Part shown: one piece after another, positions 36,784 through 46,077 of the stretch
Numbering within the stretch: the stretch's first letter is position 1
Layout: the number at the start of each line of letters is the position of its first letter
NCBI RefSeq assembly: GCF_018343545.2
Contig: NZ_JAGYPE020000003.1
Coordinates: 74,910-138,909, forward strand
Direction of reading: 5' to 3'
Length of the DNA: 64,000 nt
Origin: Neobacillus citreus
GTDB taxonomy: Bacteria > Bacillota > Bacilli > Bacillales > Cytobacillaceae
Position numbers and translations under genes: made by a program
The notes under the pieces: generated by a model
Told to the model about the DNA's origin: nothing
Database searches by the model: none
Seen by the model: only the letters and a program-made list of their open reading frames with translations

Positions 36784-37932
36784 ATGGATTTTCGATTTTC
36801 AGAGGACATTCAATTTTTAAAGCAAAGTATTCGTGATTTTATTGATAGTGAAGTGGATCCATTGGCAATGGACATTGAAGAGAATAATGAAATTCCTGAA
36901 AAAATCATGAACATGTCCAAGGAAATGGGATTGTTCGGATTAAGTATCCCGGAGGAATATGGCGGAATCGGTATTGGTATGGTGGGGAAATGTGCCATTT
37001 ATGAGGAATTAGGAAGAACCCATAATGGCTATACCACTGTCATTGGTGCTCATACGGGGATTGGTTCCGTAGGGATTGTCGAAATGGGGAATGAAGAACA
37101 AAAGCGGAAGTATTTGCCGCCGATGGCAAGGGGAGAAATGATTGGTGCGTTTGCTTTAACGGAACCAAGTGCTGGCTCAAATGCAACAAATCTGAAAACA
37201 ACTGCTGTAAGAAAAGGTGACAAATACATACTGAATGGGAGCAAACATTATATTACCAATGCCCCGATCGCCGATGTCTTTACCGTCATGGCTGTGACAG
37301 ATCCTTCTAAAGGTGCAAAAGGCATTACGTCCTTTATTGTTGAAAAAGACTTTCCAGGCTTTACAATTGGAAAAAATGAAAAGAAAATGGGTCTCCGTGG
37401 ATCCCATTCAGCCGAAATTTTCTTTGAAGATTGTGAAGTCCCAGCAGAAAATGTGCTCGGTCAAGAAGGTCAAGGATATGTAAACGCTTTAAAAATTCTT
37501 GCCAATGGACGGGCAGGACTTGCAGCACGTAACTTAGGTTCTTGCGAAAAGCTGTTGGAAATGTCTATCCAACATGCCAATTCGCGAATCCAATTTGGCA
37601 AACCAATTTTTGAACAGCAAATCATTCAACATTATTTGGCTGATATGGCTCTTGATATCGAATCATTACGGAGCATGACTTATCGTGTGGCTTGGATGGT
37701 CGATCAAGGGATGAAGGTCATTAAGGAAGCAGCTATGGTAAAACTTCTTGGTTCCGAAGTTTATAATCGTACCGCAGATAAAGCAGTACAAATTCACGGA
37801 GGCCTTGGCTATATTGCGGAATTCCCAGTGGAACGTTTTTATCGGGATGCTAGAATAACGAAAATTTATGAAGGAACCTCCGAAATCCAAAAAAATATTA
37901 TCGCGGCACAGTTGAAAAACGAATACCTTTAA
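36784..37932 (+). CDS. Acyl-CoA dehydrogenase
   Basis: About 382 aa, an FAD-dependent enzyme introducing the alpha-beta double bond in acyl-CoA. Markers are [12 protein letters not shown], the FAD/substrate region [26 protein letters not shown] and the C-terminal IYEGTSEIQ with the catalytic Glu region. ATG 36784 is chosen over GTG 36775 because AAAGGA lies 11 nt before it. It opens an operon with an MFS importer and thiolase (spacing 20 and 21 nt) under an IclR regulator. No enoyl-CoA hydratase is in the operon. Confidence 0.92.
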   Translation: MDFRFSEDIQFLKQSIRDFIDSEVDPLAMDIEENNEIPEKIMNMSKEMGLFGLSIPEEYGGIGIGMVGKCAIYEELGRTHNGYTTVIGAHTGIGSVGIVEMGNEEQKRKYLPPMARGEMIGAFALTEPSAGSNATNLKTTAVRKGDKYILNGSKHYITNAPIADVFTVMAVTDPSKGAKGITSFIVEKDFPGFTIGKNEKKMGLRGSHSAEIFFEDCEVPAENVLGQEGQGYVNALKILANGRAGLAARNLGSCEKLLEMSIQHANSRIQFGKPIFEQQIIQHYLADMALDIESLRSMTYRVAWMVDQGMKVIKEAAMVKLLGSEVYNRTADKAVQIHGGLGYIAEFPVERFYRDARITKIYEGTSEIQKNIIAAQLKNEYL

Positions 37933-37952
37933 TCAAAGAAAAGAGGAGATTG

Positions 37953-39233
37953 ATGATGCGTTGGTTTATTCTTCTGCTATTATTCTTAGGGGCAGTCGTA
38001 AATTTTGCAGATAAATCCATCATTGGACTTGCGGCTGCACCAATTATGAAAGAGTTTAATCTTAGTCCTGTGGAGTGGGGACTAGTAGGAAGTAGTTATT
38101 ACTGGCTTTATCCCGTAACAGGTATCTTTGGAGCAGCACTTGCGGATAAATATGGAACGAAAAAAATACTTGCAGTGGTCATGCTGTCGTGGACAGCCTT
38201 ACAATTTGGTGTTTTGGCCATTGCTGCATTACCGCTTTTAATCGTTTATCGAGTTTTGTTAGGGGCATTCGAAGGACCGTACAGTCCAATTGCCTATAAC
38301 CATGCAGATAAGTGGTTCCCGCCGAAACTAAAAGGTTTTGCTAATTCCATGATCGTTGGCGGCGGTACTGTTGGGGCCATGATTGCTGCGCCAATCCTCG
38401 TTTCTTTAATTACCATTTTTGGGTGGAAGATCGCATTTGCCATTCTGGGTGCAGTAAGTTTTGTCTGGTTCTTGTTGTTTCAATTCTTCACAAAGGAAAA
38501 TCCAGTTGAGGTCTATAAGGAAGTACAAAAGAATAAGAAAGCGAAGATTGAGAAACTCAAATTAAAAGATTTCCTATTACTTTTGGCGTCGCCAACTGCC
38601 TTATTTACCACGCTTGCTTATTTTTCAACTTATATCCTTGTTGTTTGGTTTTCGGTTTGGCTGCCTATTTATTTAGTAGAATCCATAAAAATGTCGCCGG
38701 CGCAAATGGGATATGGCGTTATGGTCATTGGGATTGTTTCCGTGGTCATTTATACAGGTATTTCCATGCTATCTGATTATTTATTTAAGAAAAATCAAAA
38801 TTGGCGCTCATCTAGGGTATTCGTTGTTGGAGGCTCCATGATTGTGGGTGCATTATTGTTTGCCTCTATAATGATTTTCCAAAATCCAATCTGGGTTATT
38901 ACGGCATTGTGTATAGCAAAAGGTCTTGCCTATACCATTTTACCAATCGGGCCAACCATTATGATTAATGAAATGCGTGAACGGGGCGGATTAATGACAA
39001 GTATTTTAACATCGTCAGGTAATCTCGCTGGTATCGTTGCTCCTCTTTTAACCGGGTATATTATCAGCTTAGCTGGAGGAGATAAATTGGCAGGCTATAA
39101 TCTATCTATCTTGTTTATGGCTGGAGCCGTATTTATTTTCGGGTTACTATTTACCATTTTTGTTAAACCTTCTATTTTAAAAGGCAAGGACAAGGATCAA
39201 GGATTGGATTATTTAGAATCGAAAACTTCGTAA
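37953..39233 (+). CDS. MFS transporter, anion:cation symporter family
   Basis: About 426 aa with twelve hydrophobic helices; the first contains VVNFADKSIIGLAAAPIM, close to the motif of ACS-family carriers, then DKYGTKKILAVVML and LLGAFEGPYSPIAYNHADKWFP. GAGGAG precedes two adjacent ATG codons (37953 or 37956). It sits between acyl-CoA dehydrogenase and thiolase, so it presumably imports the carboxylic acid degraded by this operon. It is not closely similar to the MFS at 28348 beyond family level. Confidence 0.85.
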   Translation: MMRWFILLLLFLGAVVNFADKSIIGLAAAPIMKEFNLSPVEWGLVGSSYYWLYPVTGIFGAALADKYGTKKILAVVMLSWTALQFGVLAIAALPLLIVYRVLLGAFEGPYSPIAYNHADKWFPPKLKGFANSMIVGGGTVGAMIAAPILVSLITIFGWKIAFAILGAVSFVWFLLFQFFTKENPVEVYKEVQKNKKAKIEKLKLKDFLLLLASPTALFTTLAYFSTYILVVWFSVWLPIYLVESIKMSPAQMGYGVMVIGIVSVVIYTGISMLSDYLFKKNQNWRSSRVFVVGGSMIVGALLFASIMIFQNPIWVITALCIAKGLAYTILPIGPTIMINEMRERGGLMTSILTSSGNLAGIVAPLLTGYIISLAGGDKLAGYNLSILFMAGAVFIFGLLFTIFVKPSILKGKDKDQGLDYLESKTS

Positions 39234-39254
39234 TGTGTAGAGGAGAGGAAAAAC

Positions 39255-40439
39255 ATGAGTGAAAATATTGTGATTGTGAGTGCTGTTCGAACACCAATTG
39301 GACGTTATGGCGGTGCATTTAAAGAAATCAGTTCAGGCCATTTGGCGAGTATTGCCATTACGGAAGCCGTTAAAAGAGCAAATATAACGCCTGACCAAGT
39401 GGAAGAGGTTATTTTTGGAGAGGTTAGACAAAGTACCGAATCCTCAAATGTAGCAAGGGTTGCAGCCCTCCGTTCAGGTATTCCTGAAACTGCCCCTGCT
39501 TTTACTGTTAATAGATTGTGTGCCTCTGGGATGCAGGCAATTGCTTCAGCTGTCCAGCAAATCAGCTCAAATCAGGCTAAGATCGTCGTTGCGGGCGGTA
39601 CGGAAAATATGAGCAGGGGGCCGATCTATATCAGAAATGCACGTTTCGGCGGGGATCGTACAATAATAGTAGATTCAAATACAGAAGCAGGGCAGCAGCC
39701 TCAAGAAATATATGGAAAAGACTTAGGAATGGGGATTACGGCTGAAAATGTAGCTGAAAGATATCAAATCTCAAGAGAAGATCAGGATGCTTTCGCAGTG
39801 GAAAGCCAAAGAAGAGCTGCAAAAGCAATTGCAGATGAAAAGTTTAAGGCAGAAATCGTGCCAGTCGAAGTGAAAGAAAGAAAAGGTACACGAATCGTTG
39901 ATACGGATGAGCACCCGCGTCCTGACACAACATTGGAAAAACTTTCAAGCCTAAAGCCGGCTTTTAAGGCAAACGGAACCGTTACGGCAGGCAATGCTTG
40001 CGGTAGGAATGACGGAGCTTCTGCATTAGTTTTAATGAAAGAAAGCGAGGCTGAACGCTTAGGGCTAAAACCGCTTGCTAAGATCGTGGATTGGTCAGCT
40101 GTAGGTGTCTCTCCTGAAGTAATGGGGATCGGTCCTGTTCCGGCAGTTACGAAACTATTAGAACGGACTGGGAAAAAAGTAGAAGATATCGGTCTTTTTG
40201 AATTAAATGAAGCTTTTGCTTCTCAGGCAATGGCTGTTATTCGTGAACTAAAGCTAGATGTAAATAAGGTAAATGTGAATGGGGGAGCAATTGCGCTTGG
40301 ACATCCGGTTGGAGCAACTGGTGCCCGTATCGTGACAACGCTCATCCATGAAATGATTGACCGTCAAGAAAGATACGGAATCGCGACACTATGTGTCGGT
40401 GGCGGCCAAGGCATGGCGATTATGGTTGAAAGGATGTAA
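39255..40439 (+). CDS. Acetyl-CoA acetyltransferase (thiolase)
   Basis: This 394-aa thiolase II has the active-site C89 in [11 protein letters not shown], the His motif [12 protein letters not shown], and the second cysteine in [11 protein letters not shown], all in standard positions. It condenses or cleaves acetoacetyl-CoA or longer 3-ketoacyl-CoA. AGAGGAGAGG precedes ATG. It is the last gene of the IclR-regulated operon and ends before a terminator. It is of a different thiolase class from the one at 20718. Confidence 0.93.
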   Translation: MSENIVIVSAVRTPIGRYGGAFKEISSGHLASIAITEAVKRANITPDQVEEVIFGEVRQSTESSNVARVAALRSGIPETAPAFTVNRLCASGMQAIASAVQQISSNQAKIVVAGGTENMSRGPIYIRNARFGGDRTIIVDSNTEAGQQPQEIYGKDLGMGITAENVAERYQISREDQDAFAVESQRRAAKAIADEKFKAEIVPVEVKERKGTRIVDTDEHPRPDTTLEKLSSLKPAFKANGTVTAGNACGRNDGASALVLMKESEAERLGLKPLAKIVDWSAVGVSPEVMGIGPVPAVTKLLERTGKKVEDIGLFELNEAFASQAMAVIRELKLDVNKVNVNGGAIALGHPVGATGARIVTTLIHEMIDRQERYGIATLCVGGGQGMAIMVERM

Positions 40440-40482
40440 GAAAGACTATTTAAGTTTGAAGCTTCATTGATTTAAGAATAAG

Positions 40483-40518
40483 AGCCGACTATCCCCAAAA
40501 CACGGTAGTCGGCTTTAT
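40483..40518 (+). terminator. Terminator of the IclR-controlled operon
   Basis: AGCCGACTA pairs with TAGTCGGCT, followed by TTATTC. It is similar in sequence and flanks to the terminator at 35397. Confidence 0.75.
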
Positions 40519-40594
40519 TCATGAGTAAGCAATAATTTTCACACCTTCATCCGCTCAGGCAGACTCTGTATCGATTGCACCACTAAATCCAGCT

Positions 40595-40924
40595 TTGATT
40601 CATTTTGCGTGGCCAAGTACAGATTTAAAGGGCGGAAAATACGAGGATGAAAAATCTGTTTTTAAAGATGAGAGTGAATTAAAGAAGCTAGGTTACCAAA
40701 TTACCGGGTCGACGCGTGAAAAACGCTGGAAAATTCTTGAGACAGCGGTGAATCAGCTTGGTCTAAAAAAAGTAGCCTATACAATTGCTCAAAATGTGAA
40801 ACTTAGAAAAGGCCAAAAGGATGGGGAAACAAAATTTAGATATGCAATAGGGGAATGGGAATATGACCTAAATAAGCTAAAGCAAACTTACTATAGACAT
40901 GATTTTAGTTGGCCGACAATATGA
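40595..40924 (+). CDS. Hypothetical protein, possibly a gene fragment (109 aa)
   Basis: The frame opens with TTG and no ribosome site; it is in fact open further upstream to 40529 without a start, reading SVSIAPLNPALIHF, so the 5' end is probably lost. The C-terminal half (KLRKGQKDGETKFRYAIGEWEYDLNKL) has a composition typical of a real protein, and I recall similar endings in Bacillus proteins without a known function. A palindrome copy begins at its stop. Confidence 0.4.
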   Translation: MIHFAWPSTDLKGGKYEDEKSVFKDESELKKLGYQITGSTREKRWKILETAVNQLGLKKVAYTIAQNVKLRKGQKDGETKFRYAIGEWEYDLNKLKQTYYRHDFSWPTI

Positions 40925-40992
40925 TGCACGGGGACGGTTCTTTTGCCTCATTTTCTAATGAAAGTGATGCACGAGAACCGTCCCCGTGCATC
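40923..40992. repeat. Dispersed palindrome copy (near consensus)
   Basis: A 70-nt hairpin: GATGCACGGGGACGGTTCTT ... AGAACCGTCCCCGTGCATC, with the inner arm CCTCATTTTC against GAAAGTGATG. The left end overlaps the stop of the ORF at 40595. Confidence 0.85.
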
Positions 40993-41008
40993 TGTTATAT
41001 TTATATTT

Positions 41009-41710
41009 TTATTGTTTTGGCAGGAAATCACCGATTCCATTTGATAATATCGCTGTATCCCATGGATGCCAATAATAGGTGATACCATCAAACTGCAAAT
41101 CATATTTATAGGCAATAGGTTGATCCGTATAAAAGACCATGTCATAAACAATGGGATCACCTTTATCCATATTTGGCTGGAAATTTGGACTACTCTCACC
41201 TTCATTTAAAACTTGAAGAAATTTCTTTATCTCATCTGGGTTATCTAAGTTTACCAATTTTTTTGGCCCTTCCGGCTGGTAAGCGAGATAAACCTCTATT
41301 CGGTTCACTTTCTCGATTGGCATATCTTTAAAATGCCATTTATAATCGAAATCCTCTCTTGAATAATAAACACGATACCCATTAATTTCGCGGTTAGATT
41401 TGACGGCAATAAATTGTGGAACACCTTTAATCGCATAAATTTCTGTGCCTTTTTCATGAAACGCTGCATCTCCATTACGAATTTTATAATTTGGGTTCGT
41501 CACATTGTCCGCTACCTTGAACTTCACTGTCCCAATTTTATCTCCAAGGTACTCTTCGTCAGCCAAAACACCCGAGTAAATTCCATCGTACTCAATACCA
41601 TCCCATTTTACAAAATCAACCCAATCAATTACCGCATGCCCATCAAATGGTGTGGACCGGCAACCTGTTAAGGCAAATATAATCAAAATAAAGATAGCCC
41701 AATTTTTCAT
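41009..41710 (-). CDS. Putative lipoprotein, unknown function
   Basis: This 233-aa protein has a lipoprotein signal (MKNWAIFILIIFALTGC, lipidated Cys 17), so it is exported and membrane-anchored. The mature part is beta-rich, with GDKIGTVKFKVADNVTNPNYK and YDLQFDGITYYWHPWDTAIL; I do not recognise a named domain. ATG 41710 follows AAAGGGGTG; upstream GTG is ignored. It is monocistronic, ending near a palindrome copy. Confidence 0.75.
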   Translation of the reverse strand: MKNWAIFILIIFALTGCRSTPFDGHAVIDWVDFVKWDGIEYDGIYSGVLADEEYLGDKIGTVKFKVADNVTNPNYKIRNGDAAFHEKGTEIYAIKGVPQFIAVKSNREINGYRVYYSREDFDYKWHFKDMPIEKVNRIEVYLAYQPEGPKKLVNLDNPDEIKKFLQVLNEGESSPNFQPNMDKGDPIVYDMVFYTDQPIAYKYDLQFDGITYYWHPWDTAILSNGIGDFLPKQ

Positions 41711-42031
41711 AGACAGCACCCCTTTTCAGGTTAGACGAATTGATCATTAACTTTGTTTCTAAATGAGGTGCTAAATACAAAAAGAGCGGAGATAGAAAAA
41801 TAAAATAAGGCTGACTGGAATTCGGAAATATCGATGACATGTGAGGGGTTGCATGGACCAATCTGTCATTTTCTTTTATGTATCATCTCAAAAATGGCTT
41901 GGGAATGGAGAAACTGTACGAAATCAGTCTAATAAGTTATGATACCTGCCCTTTCAATTTTTACATCATTGCATCTTATATAGAGTACGGGGACAACCTC
42001 TCCTAAATCATTGAAAGGGGTGAAAATATAT
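41711..42031. other. Intergenic stretch, no gene seen
   Basis: Contains the leader of the lipoprotein gene on one side and GAAAGGGGTG for the gene at 42032 on the other. Nothing else is supported. Confidence 0.4.
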
Positions 42032-42319
42032 ATGAGTTCTAGTCGTAGCCATAATGATGGAGCAATTGAGAGACTAAGAAAGATTTTAAATACCAAACTT
42101 GGACACATGGTTGGTGTCGTTACAAAAGCTGGTGTATTAACAGTTGGCTCAGTAGTAGAAGTTAAGGGTGATCTTCTTATACTGGCTAGTACATTCACTG
42201 TTATTGCTCCCGGTTTTGGTGGAATTATTCCTGCACCAATAGTCTATATTCCACTGGAGGATATTACTCAACTATTGGATGATATTGACCCATCCAAACT
42301 TTCACTAAAGGAACATTAA
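42032..42319 (+). CDS. Hypothetical protein (95 aa), beta-rich
   Basis: ATG 42032 (MSSSRSHNDG) follows AAAGGGGTGA; the upstream start at 42011 lacks a site. The product contains RLRKILNTKLGHMVGVVTKAG then GSVVEVKGDLLILAST and IVYIPLEDITQLLDD, a pattern similar to the small Bacillus DUF2642-like or Sm-like proteins that sit near spore or membrane genes. I cannot assign a function. It is followed by a terminator. Confidence 0.65.
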   Translation: MSSSRSHNDGAIERLRKILNTKLGHMVGVVTKAGVLTVGSVVEVKGDLLILASTFTVIAPGFGGIIPAPIVYIPLEDITQLLDDIDPSKLSLKEH

Positions 42320-42338
42320 TAGAAAATGCGGTCTCCAA

Positions 42339-42370
42339 AAAAGAGAAAAGTAACCATCCTTTTCTCTTTT
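42339..42370 (+). terminator. Rho-independent terminator
   Basis: A 12-bp stem AAAAGAGAAAAG/CTTTTCTCTTTT ends in a T-rich arm. Confidence 0.75.
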
Positions 42371-42452
42371 ACCATGTATCAAGTAAACAGGATATCTAGG
42401 CAGAAAACCAATTGTTAGAAGAACTATCACCACTAATTTAGGAGGACGAGTA

Positions 42453-42790
42453 TGTCGCTAACAGTGGTTGATGCTTCATTTGCGAATTACTTAAAATATG
42501 TACTTTCCATAACACAAAAAGAAGCTGATAATAAAGCAATATTTATAAATGATCATATTCTATAAGAAGTAAATAAATTAAAGAATAAGCCTGGTAAAGA
42601 CATCTGGTTATATGGCAGGCCAAGTCTTATGACAACTTTTATCCATTTAGGACCTGTTGATGAATTTTGATTATCAGTTCACCTTCTTATTTTGGGACAA
42701 GGAAAACCGTTATTTATTGATATAAATGAATTTAAAAATGGTTAATACAAGAACGTTCTCCTCTGACGTTATATAACTAATCTATCATAT
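42453..42790 (+). pseudogene. Decayed DHFR/RibD-like reductase gene
   Basis: Translation gives KAIFINDHIL, stop, EVNKLKNKPGKDIWLYG and TTFIHLGPVDEF, stop, LSVHLLILGQGKPLFIDI, clearly the C-terminal part of the same family as the intact gene at 6154. At least two in-frame stops and a later frameshift are present. The N-terminal half is gone; the start (MSLTVVDASF) is unrelated sequence. Confidence 0.8.
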
Positions 42791-42894
42791 AATAGAATAA
42801 TAATATGGTTAAGTTCTTGTCTTTATTATAGTCTATACTTAGAGTGCACTATAATTTTATTATTACCGATGTTTTAAAAAAGAAAATAGTTAAA

Positions 42895-42963
42895 ATGCAT
42901 GGGGACGGTTCTTTGGCCTCATTTTCTAGTGAAAGTGATGCACGAGAACCGTCCCCGTGCATC
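42895..42963. repeat. Dispersed palindrome copy
   Basis: ATGCATGGGGACGGTTCTTT on the left, AGAACCGTCCCCGTGCATC on the right. It lies downstream of the cardiolipin synthase stop. Confidence 0.85.
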
Positions 42964-42992
42964 ACCCAGAACACACTTCTTATCATCCTGAT

Positions 42993-44447
42993 TCATAAAA
43001 TCGGTGACAGAAGGCGGGATACGGATTCTTTGATTCGCACGAAACCGGATCGTCCCTGATACCTTGTAAGGGTAAGTTCGGAACAATAATTGGAATCTTC
43101 CATGAATAAATCATATAAATCGTGAGCAATCTTTTCGTCATAGATAAGGGCATTGACTTCAAAGTTTAGCCTGAAGCTGCGCATATCAATGTTAGTGGTC
43201 CCGACAGAGGCTACCTCTTGGTCCACCAATATCGTTTTGGCATGTAAAAACCCATTTTCATATAACAAAATCTTCGCACCATATGACAAAAGCTCACCGG
43301 CATAAGCCAAGTTTGCCCAGTACACAAAGGGATGGTCGGGCTTGCTGGGAATCATGATCCGAACATCTACTCCGGAAAGTAAGGCGATTTTGCACGCATC
43401 CATAAAGCTGCTATCTGGAATAAAATAAGGTGTTTGGATATAGACACTTTTTTGCGCTGACATGATCAGCTTCAAGTACATATTTTTCAAATGTTCGGTT
43501 GTGGAATTTGGGCCACTGGCGATAATTTGGATGGCACTGCTTCCGCTATGCCGCTCCAGATTCATAGAAAAGGCTTCGTGGTTGATTGTTTCCTGGTCCG
43601 TTGCCTGCTTCCAATCCAGCACAAATCTCCCTTGAATATGATTGACGGCCTCGCCCAGTATTCGTAGATGAGTATCGCGCCAATTTCCGAACTTTTTATC
43701 CAGCCCCAAATATTCATTTCCAATATTGAATCCGCCAATATAAGCAATCTCGCCATCAATAATACAGATCTTCCGATGGTTTCTTGTATTAATCCGGAAG
43801 TTGATTAATTTTAAAAAAGAAGGAAAAAACACTTCCACTTCGCCGCCACACTCGATCAGTTCCTTGAAAAAAGAACGATTCATCCGCCGTGAACCCACTT
43901 CATCGTAGAGGACGCGAACCCGGACTCCTTCCTTTGCTTTCTTTGTCAGTTCATCCCGTAACTTTACCGCCAAGGAATCACGCTGAATGATGTAATATTG
44001 CAGATGAATCTCGATTTTTGCATTTCGAATATCTTGAAACAACGCATCGAACTTGTCTATTCCGTGATGAAAAATCTGTACATCATTATCGTTAGAAAGT
44101 AAGGCGTTCGACGACTTCATGTTCATTTTAATTAGGTCCCCATACCTTTGAAGCAAAGGATTATGTAGAAAATCAGAACGAGTTAGGTGGTCCATCTGCA
44201 CACTTACAGCTTCATTTAAAAAACGTCTCTCTTCTTCTGATAGTTTGTAAAAATTCTTTTGCTTTAACTGGCGGCCCAAAAAGATATAAATCAAAAACCC
44301 TAGAATGGGCAGAAAAAATAAGACTAAAAGCCACGCCCAGGTAGAACTGACATCTCGTCTCTCAACAAACATCACCACAATGGCAAATAATATATTTAAA
44401 ACAGTAATAAGTGCGATGAGTATCGTATTAATATTCTGTAATTCCAT
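42993..44447 (-). CDS. cls: Cardiolipin synthase
   Basis: This 484-aa enzyme condenses two phosphatidylglycerols into cardiolipin. It has two N-terminal membrane helices (about 7-27 and 39-58), then two phospholipase-D HKD motifs: NHRKICIIDG and LHAKTILVD (HxK, then D). The length fits the Cls/YwnE-type bacterial enzymes. GGAGAGG precedes ATG. It is a single-gene unit with palindrome copies both sides. Which of several Bacillus cls paralogues it is cannot be decided here. Confidence 0.9.
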   Translation of the reverse strand: MELQNINTILIALITVLNILFAIVVMFVERRDVSSTWAWLLVLFFLPILGFLIYIFLGRQLKQKNFYKLSEEERRFLNEAVSVQMDHLTRSDFLHNPLLQRYGDLIKMNMKSSNALLSNDNDVQIFHHGIDKFDALFQDIRNAKIEIHLQYYIIQRDSLAVKLRDELTKKAKEGVRVRVLYDEVGSRRMNRSFFKELIECGGEVEVFFPSFLKLINFRINTRNHRKICIIDGEIAYIGGFNIGNEYLGLDKKFGNWRDTHLRILGEAVNHIQGRFVLDWKQATDQETINHEAFSMNLERHSGSSAIQIIASGPNSTTEHLKNMYLKLIMSAQKSVYIQTPYFIPDSSFMDACKIALLSGVDVRIMIPSKPDHPFVYWANLAYAGELLSYGAKILLYENGFLHAKTILVDQEVASVGTTNIDMRSFRLNFEVNALIYDEKIAHDLYDLFMEDSNYCSELTLTRYQGRSGFVRIKESVSRLLSPIL

Positions 44448-44516
44448 TGCTACCTCTCCAGCGCCAAGTTCTTTACTTCAATATATATAATTCTTGCAGC
44501 AAAAGCCAAGGAAATG

Positions 44517-44580
44517 CCAGAAGGACGGTTCCCAATGCTTATTCTTTCTTAAAAATGAGCTGGCTGAACCGTCCCCATGG
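44517..44580. repeat. Divergent palindrome copy
   Basis: CCAGAAGGACGGTTCCCAA on the left and GCTGAACCGTCCCCATGG on the right; the inner arms are degraded. Confidence 0.6.
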
Positions 44581-44585
44581 TATAT

Positions 44586-45152
44586 TTAAAACTTTCTAGG
44601 GAATTGTTTTACAATGGCGAAGGTGATGGTGTCCGCCATTTCTAAAGCTTCCAACTCAATTTTGTCAAATACTGCAATACTTTCTTTAAAATTTTGTTGG
44701 AGTATTAATACTGCTTCCCTTTCAGTAAGGGCTAGATGTTCAAAAAACATTTCTTGGAATTCTTTTCTTGATATAAATGGATTGATTCTACTTAGAAATT
44801 CGGCAATTTCTGCTCCATTCGCATACCATCTTTTCCGTGCATCTGCCACAGCTCTTTGATTGCCTGCTTTCGCAGCTGTAACCAGTTCAGCAGCAATAAC
44901 CAGGTGCTCCCTTATTAAGTTGGCGAACTGTGCTGCTATTTTATTTCCATAGAAAGGCTTTAATAAATTTCCCATATCTGTGGCATTCCGGAGAAGTCGT
45001 GCGGTATTCGCGGCTAAATCAGGTAAATTAAAAGCTATGCTATTGATGACCAACCTTGTCCAATATACGTGCTGTTCCCAAACCATACGCATGGAACTTT
45101 TCAAACGATCTTCCCGTTCACTAATACCATCAGTGTTGAACCATGGTTTCAT
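44586..45152 (-). CDS. Hypothetical protein (188 aa), all-helical
   Basis: ATG 45152 (MKPWFNTDG) is preferred to 45170 because GGGGGTGA lies 4 nt upstream. The product appears all-helical and soluble: MRMVWEQHVYWTRLVINSIAF, then GNKIAAQFANLIREHLVIA and LSRINPFISRKEFQEMFFEHL. The repeated His-rich helices resemble a four-helix bundle that could bind metal (His about 34, 88 and 144). I recall similar uncharacterised Bacillus proteins but no function. A palindrome copy begins beside its stop. Confidence 0.65.
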   Translation of the reverse strand: MKPWFNTDGISEREDRLKSSMRMVWEQHVYWTRLVINSIAFNLPDLAANTARLLRNATDMGNLLKPFYGNKIAAQFANLIREHLVIAAELVTAAKAGNQRAVADARKRWYANGAEIAEFLSRINPFISRKEFQEMFFEHLALTEREAVLILQQNFKESIAVFDKIELEALEMADTITFAIVKQFPRKF

Positions 45153-45467
45153 AGTCTCACCCCCAAACATTCAAACTCGGTTTCAGTATATTCCGATTCA
45201 AAAAAAGTGCTTGTACAATTTTGAATGCACAGGGAATGCACAGGGACGGTTCTTTTGCCTCATTTTCTAGAGAAAGTGAGGCACGAGAACCGTCCCCGTG
45301 CCTCACGTGTGCCTCGAAAATCTAAAACTTTACTTTTGTTCTGAACAAAAACCTATTATAGTAGTAGATGGAGATAATAATAATTTATAAAGTGGAAGTC
45401 TTATATTTTGTAGGGGCAAATGGGAATTAGCATCAAGATGTTATTGGAATTTGGAGGCAAATTGAAA
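45153..45467. other. Intergenic stretch with a palindrome copy
   Basis: Holds the palindrome at 45238-45305 and the leader of the GNAT gene; no ORF is accepted. Confidence 0.45.
45238..45305. repeat. Dispersed palindrome copy
   Basis: TGCACAGGGACGGTTCTTTT with AGAACCGTCCCCGTGCCTC; the inner arm CCTCATTTTC is intact and the hinge word is GAGGCACG. Confidence 0.85.
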
Positions 45468-45959
45468 ATGTTGAATATCCGTAATGTTAAAATGGAAGAT
45501 CTATCTGAGATAACTATCATTGAAAGCCTGTGTTTTCCAATAGAAGAGGCTGCGACGAAAGAAACGTTTGAAATGCGGATTCGTGTAATACCAGATAGTT
45601 TCTTTGTGGCTGAAAGGAAAGGTGCGATTGTGGGTTTTGTTAATGGACCTGTGATTGAAACACCATATATTACAGATGACTTATTTCGTGAAATTAAGGC
45701 TAATCCACTGACCGGCGGACATCAAAGTGTCCTTGGAATAGCGGTTACTCCGCATTTTCAAACACGCGGTGTAGCGGCAGCGCTACTTGCTCATATTGAA
45801 GAAGCAGCAACTGCAAAAAAACGTGAGACCATCACACTTACATGTAAAGAAGACTTAATTGGTTTCTATGAAAAATTTGGCTATAACAACATGGGCGTTT
45901 CAAAATCAGAGCATGGCGGAGTAATCTGGTACAATATGGTCAAAAAATTAACATTATGA
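45468..45959 (+). CDS. GNAT family N-acetyltransferase
   Basis: About 163 aa. The acetyl-CoA site is QTRGVAAALLAHIE, preceded by the strand GGHQSVLGIAVTPHF, and the C-terminal FYEKFGYNNMGVSKSEHGG matches arylalkylamine-type acetyltransferases (AANAT-like), which in bacteria acetylate amines or small peptides. ATG 45468 is chosen over 45420; a GGAGG site lies 11 nt before it. It is alone between two palindrome copies. Confidence 0.8.
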   Translation: MLNIRNVKMEDLSEITIIESLCFPIEEAATKETFEMRIRVIPDSFFVAERKGAIVGFVNGPVIETPYITDDLFREIKANPLTGGHQSVLGIAVTPHFQTRGVAAALLAHIEEAATAKKRETITLTCKEDLIGFYEKFGYNNMGVSKSEHGGVIWYNMVKKLTL

Positions 45960-45985
45960 TTTAACTCTATTTAGATGGAGAGAAT

Positions 45986-46056
45986 GAAACATGGGGACGG
46001 TTCTTTTGCCTCACTTTGGTCGATAAAGTGAGGCGCGAGAACCGTCCCCATGCCTC
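45986..46056. repeat. Dispersed palindrome copy
   Basis: GAAACATGGGGACGGTTCTT with GAACCGTCCCCATGCCTC; the loop is CACTTTGGTCGATAAAGTG. It lies about 30 nt after the GNAT stop. Confidence 0.85.
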
Positions 46057-46077
46057 ATTAGTAAAGGAGTGTTAATA

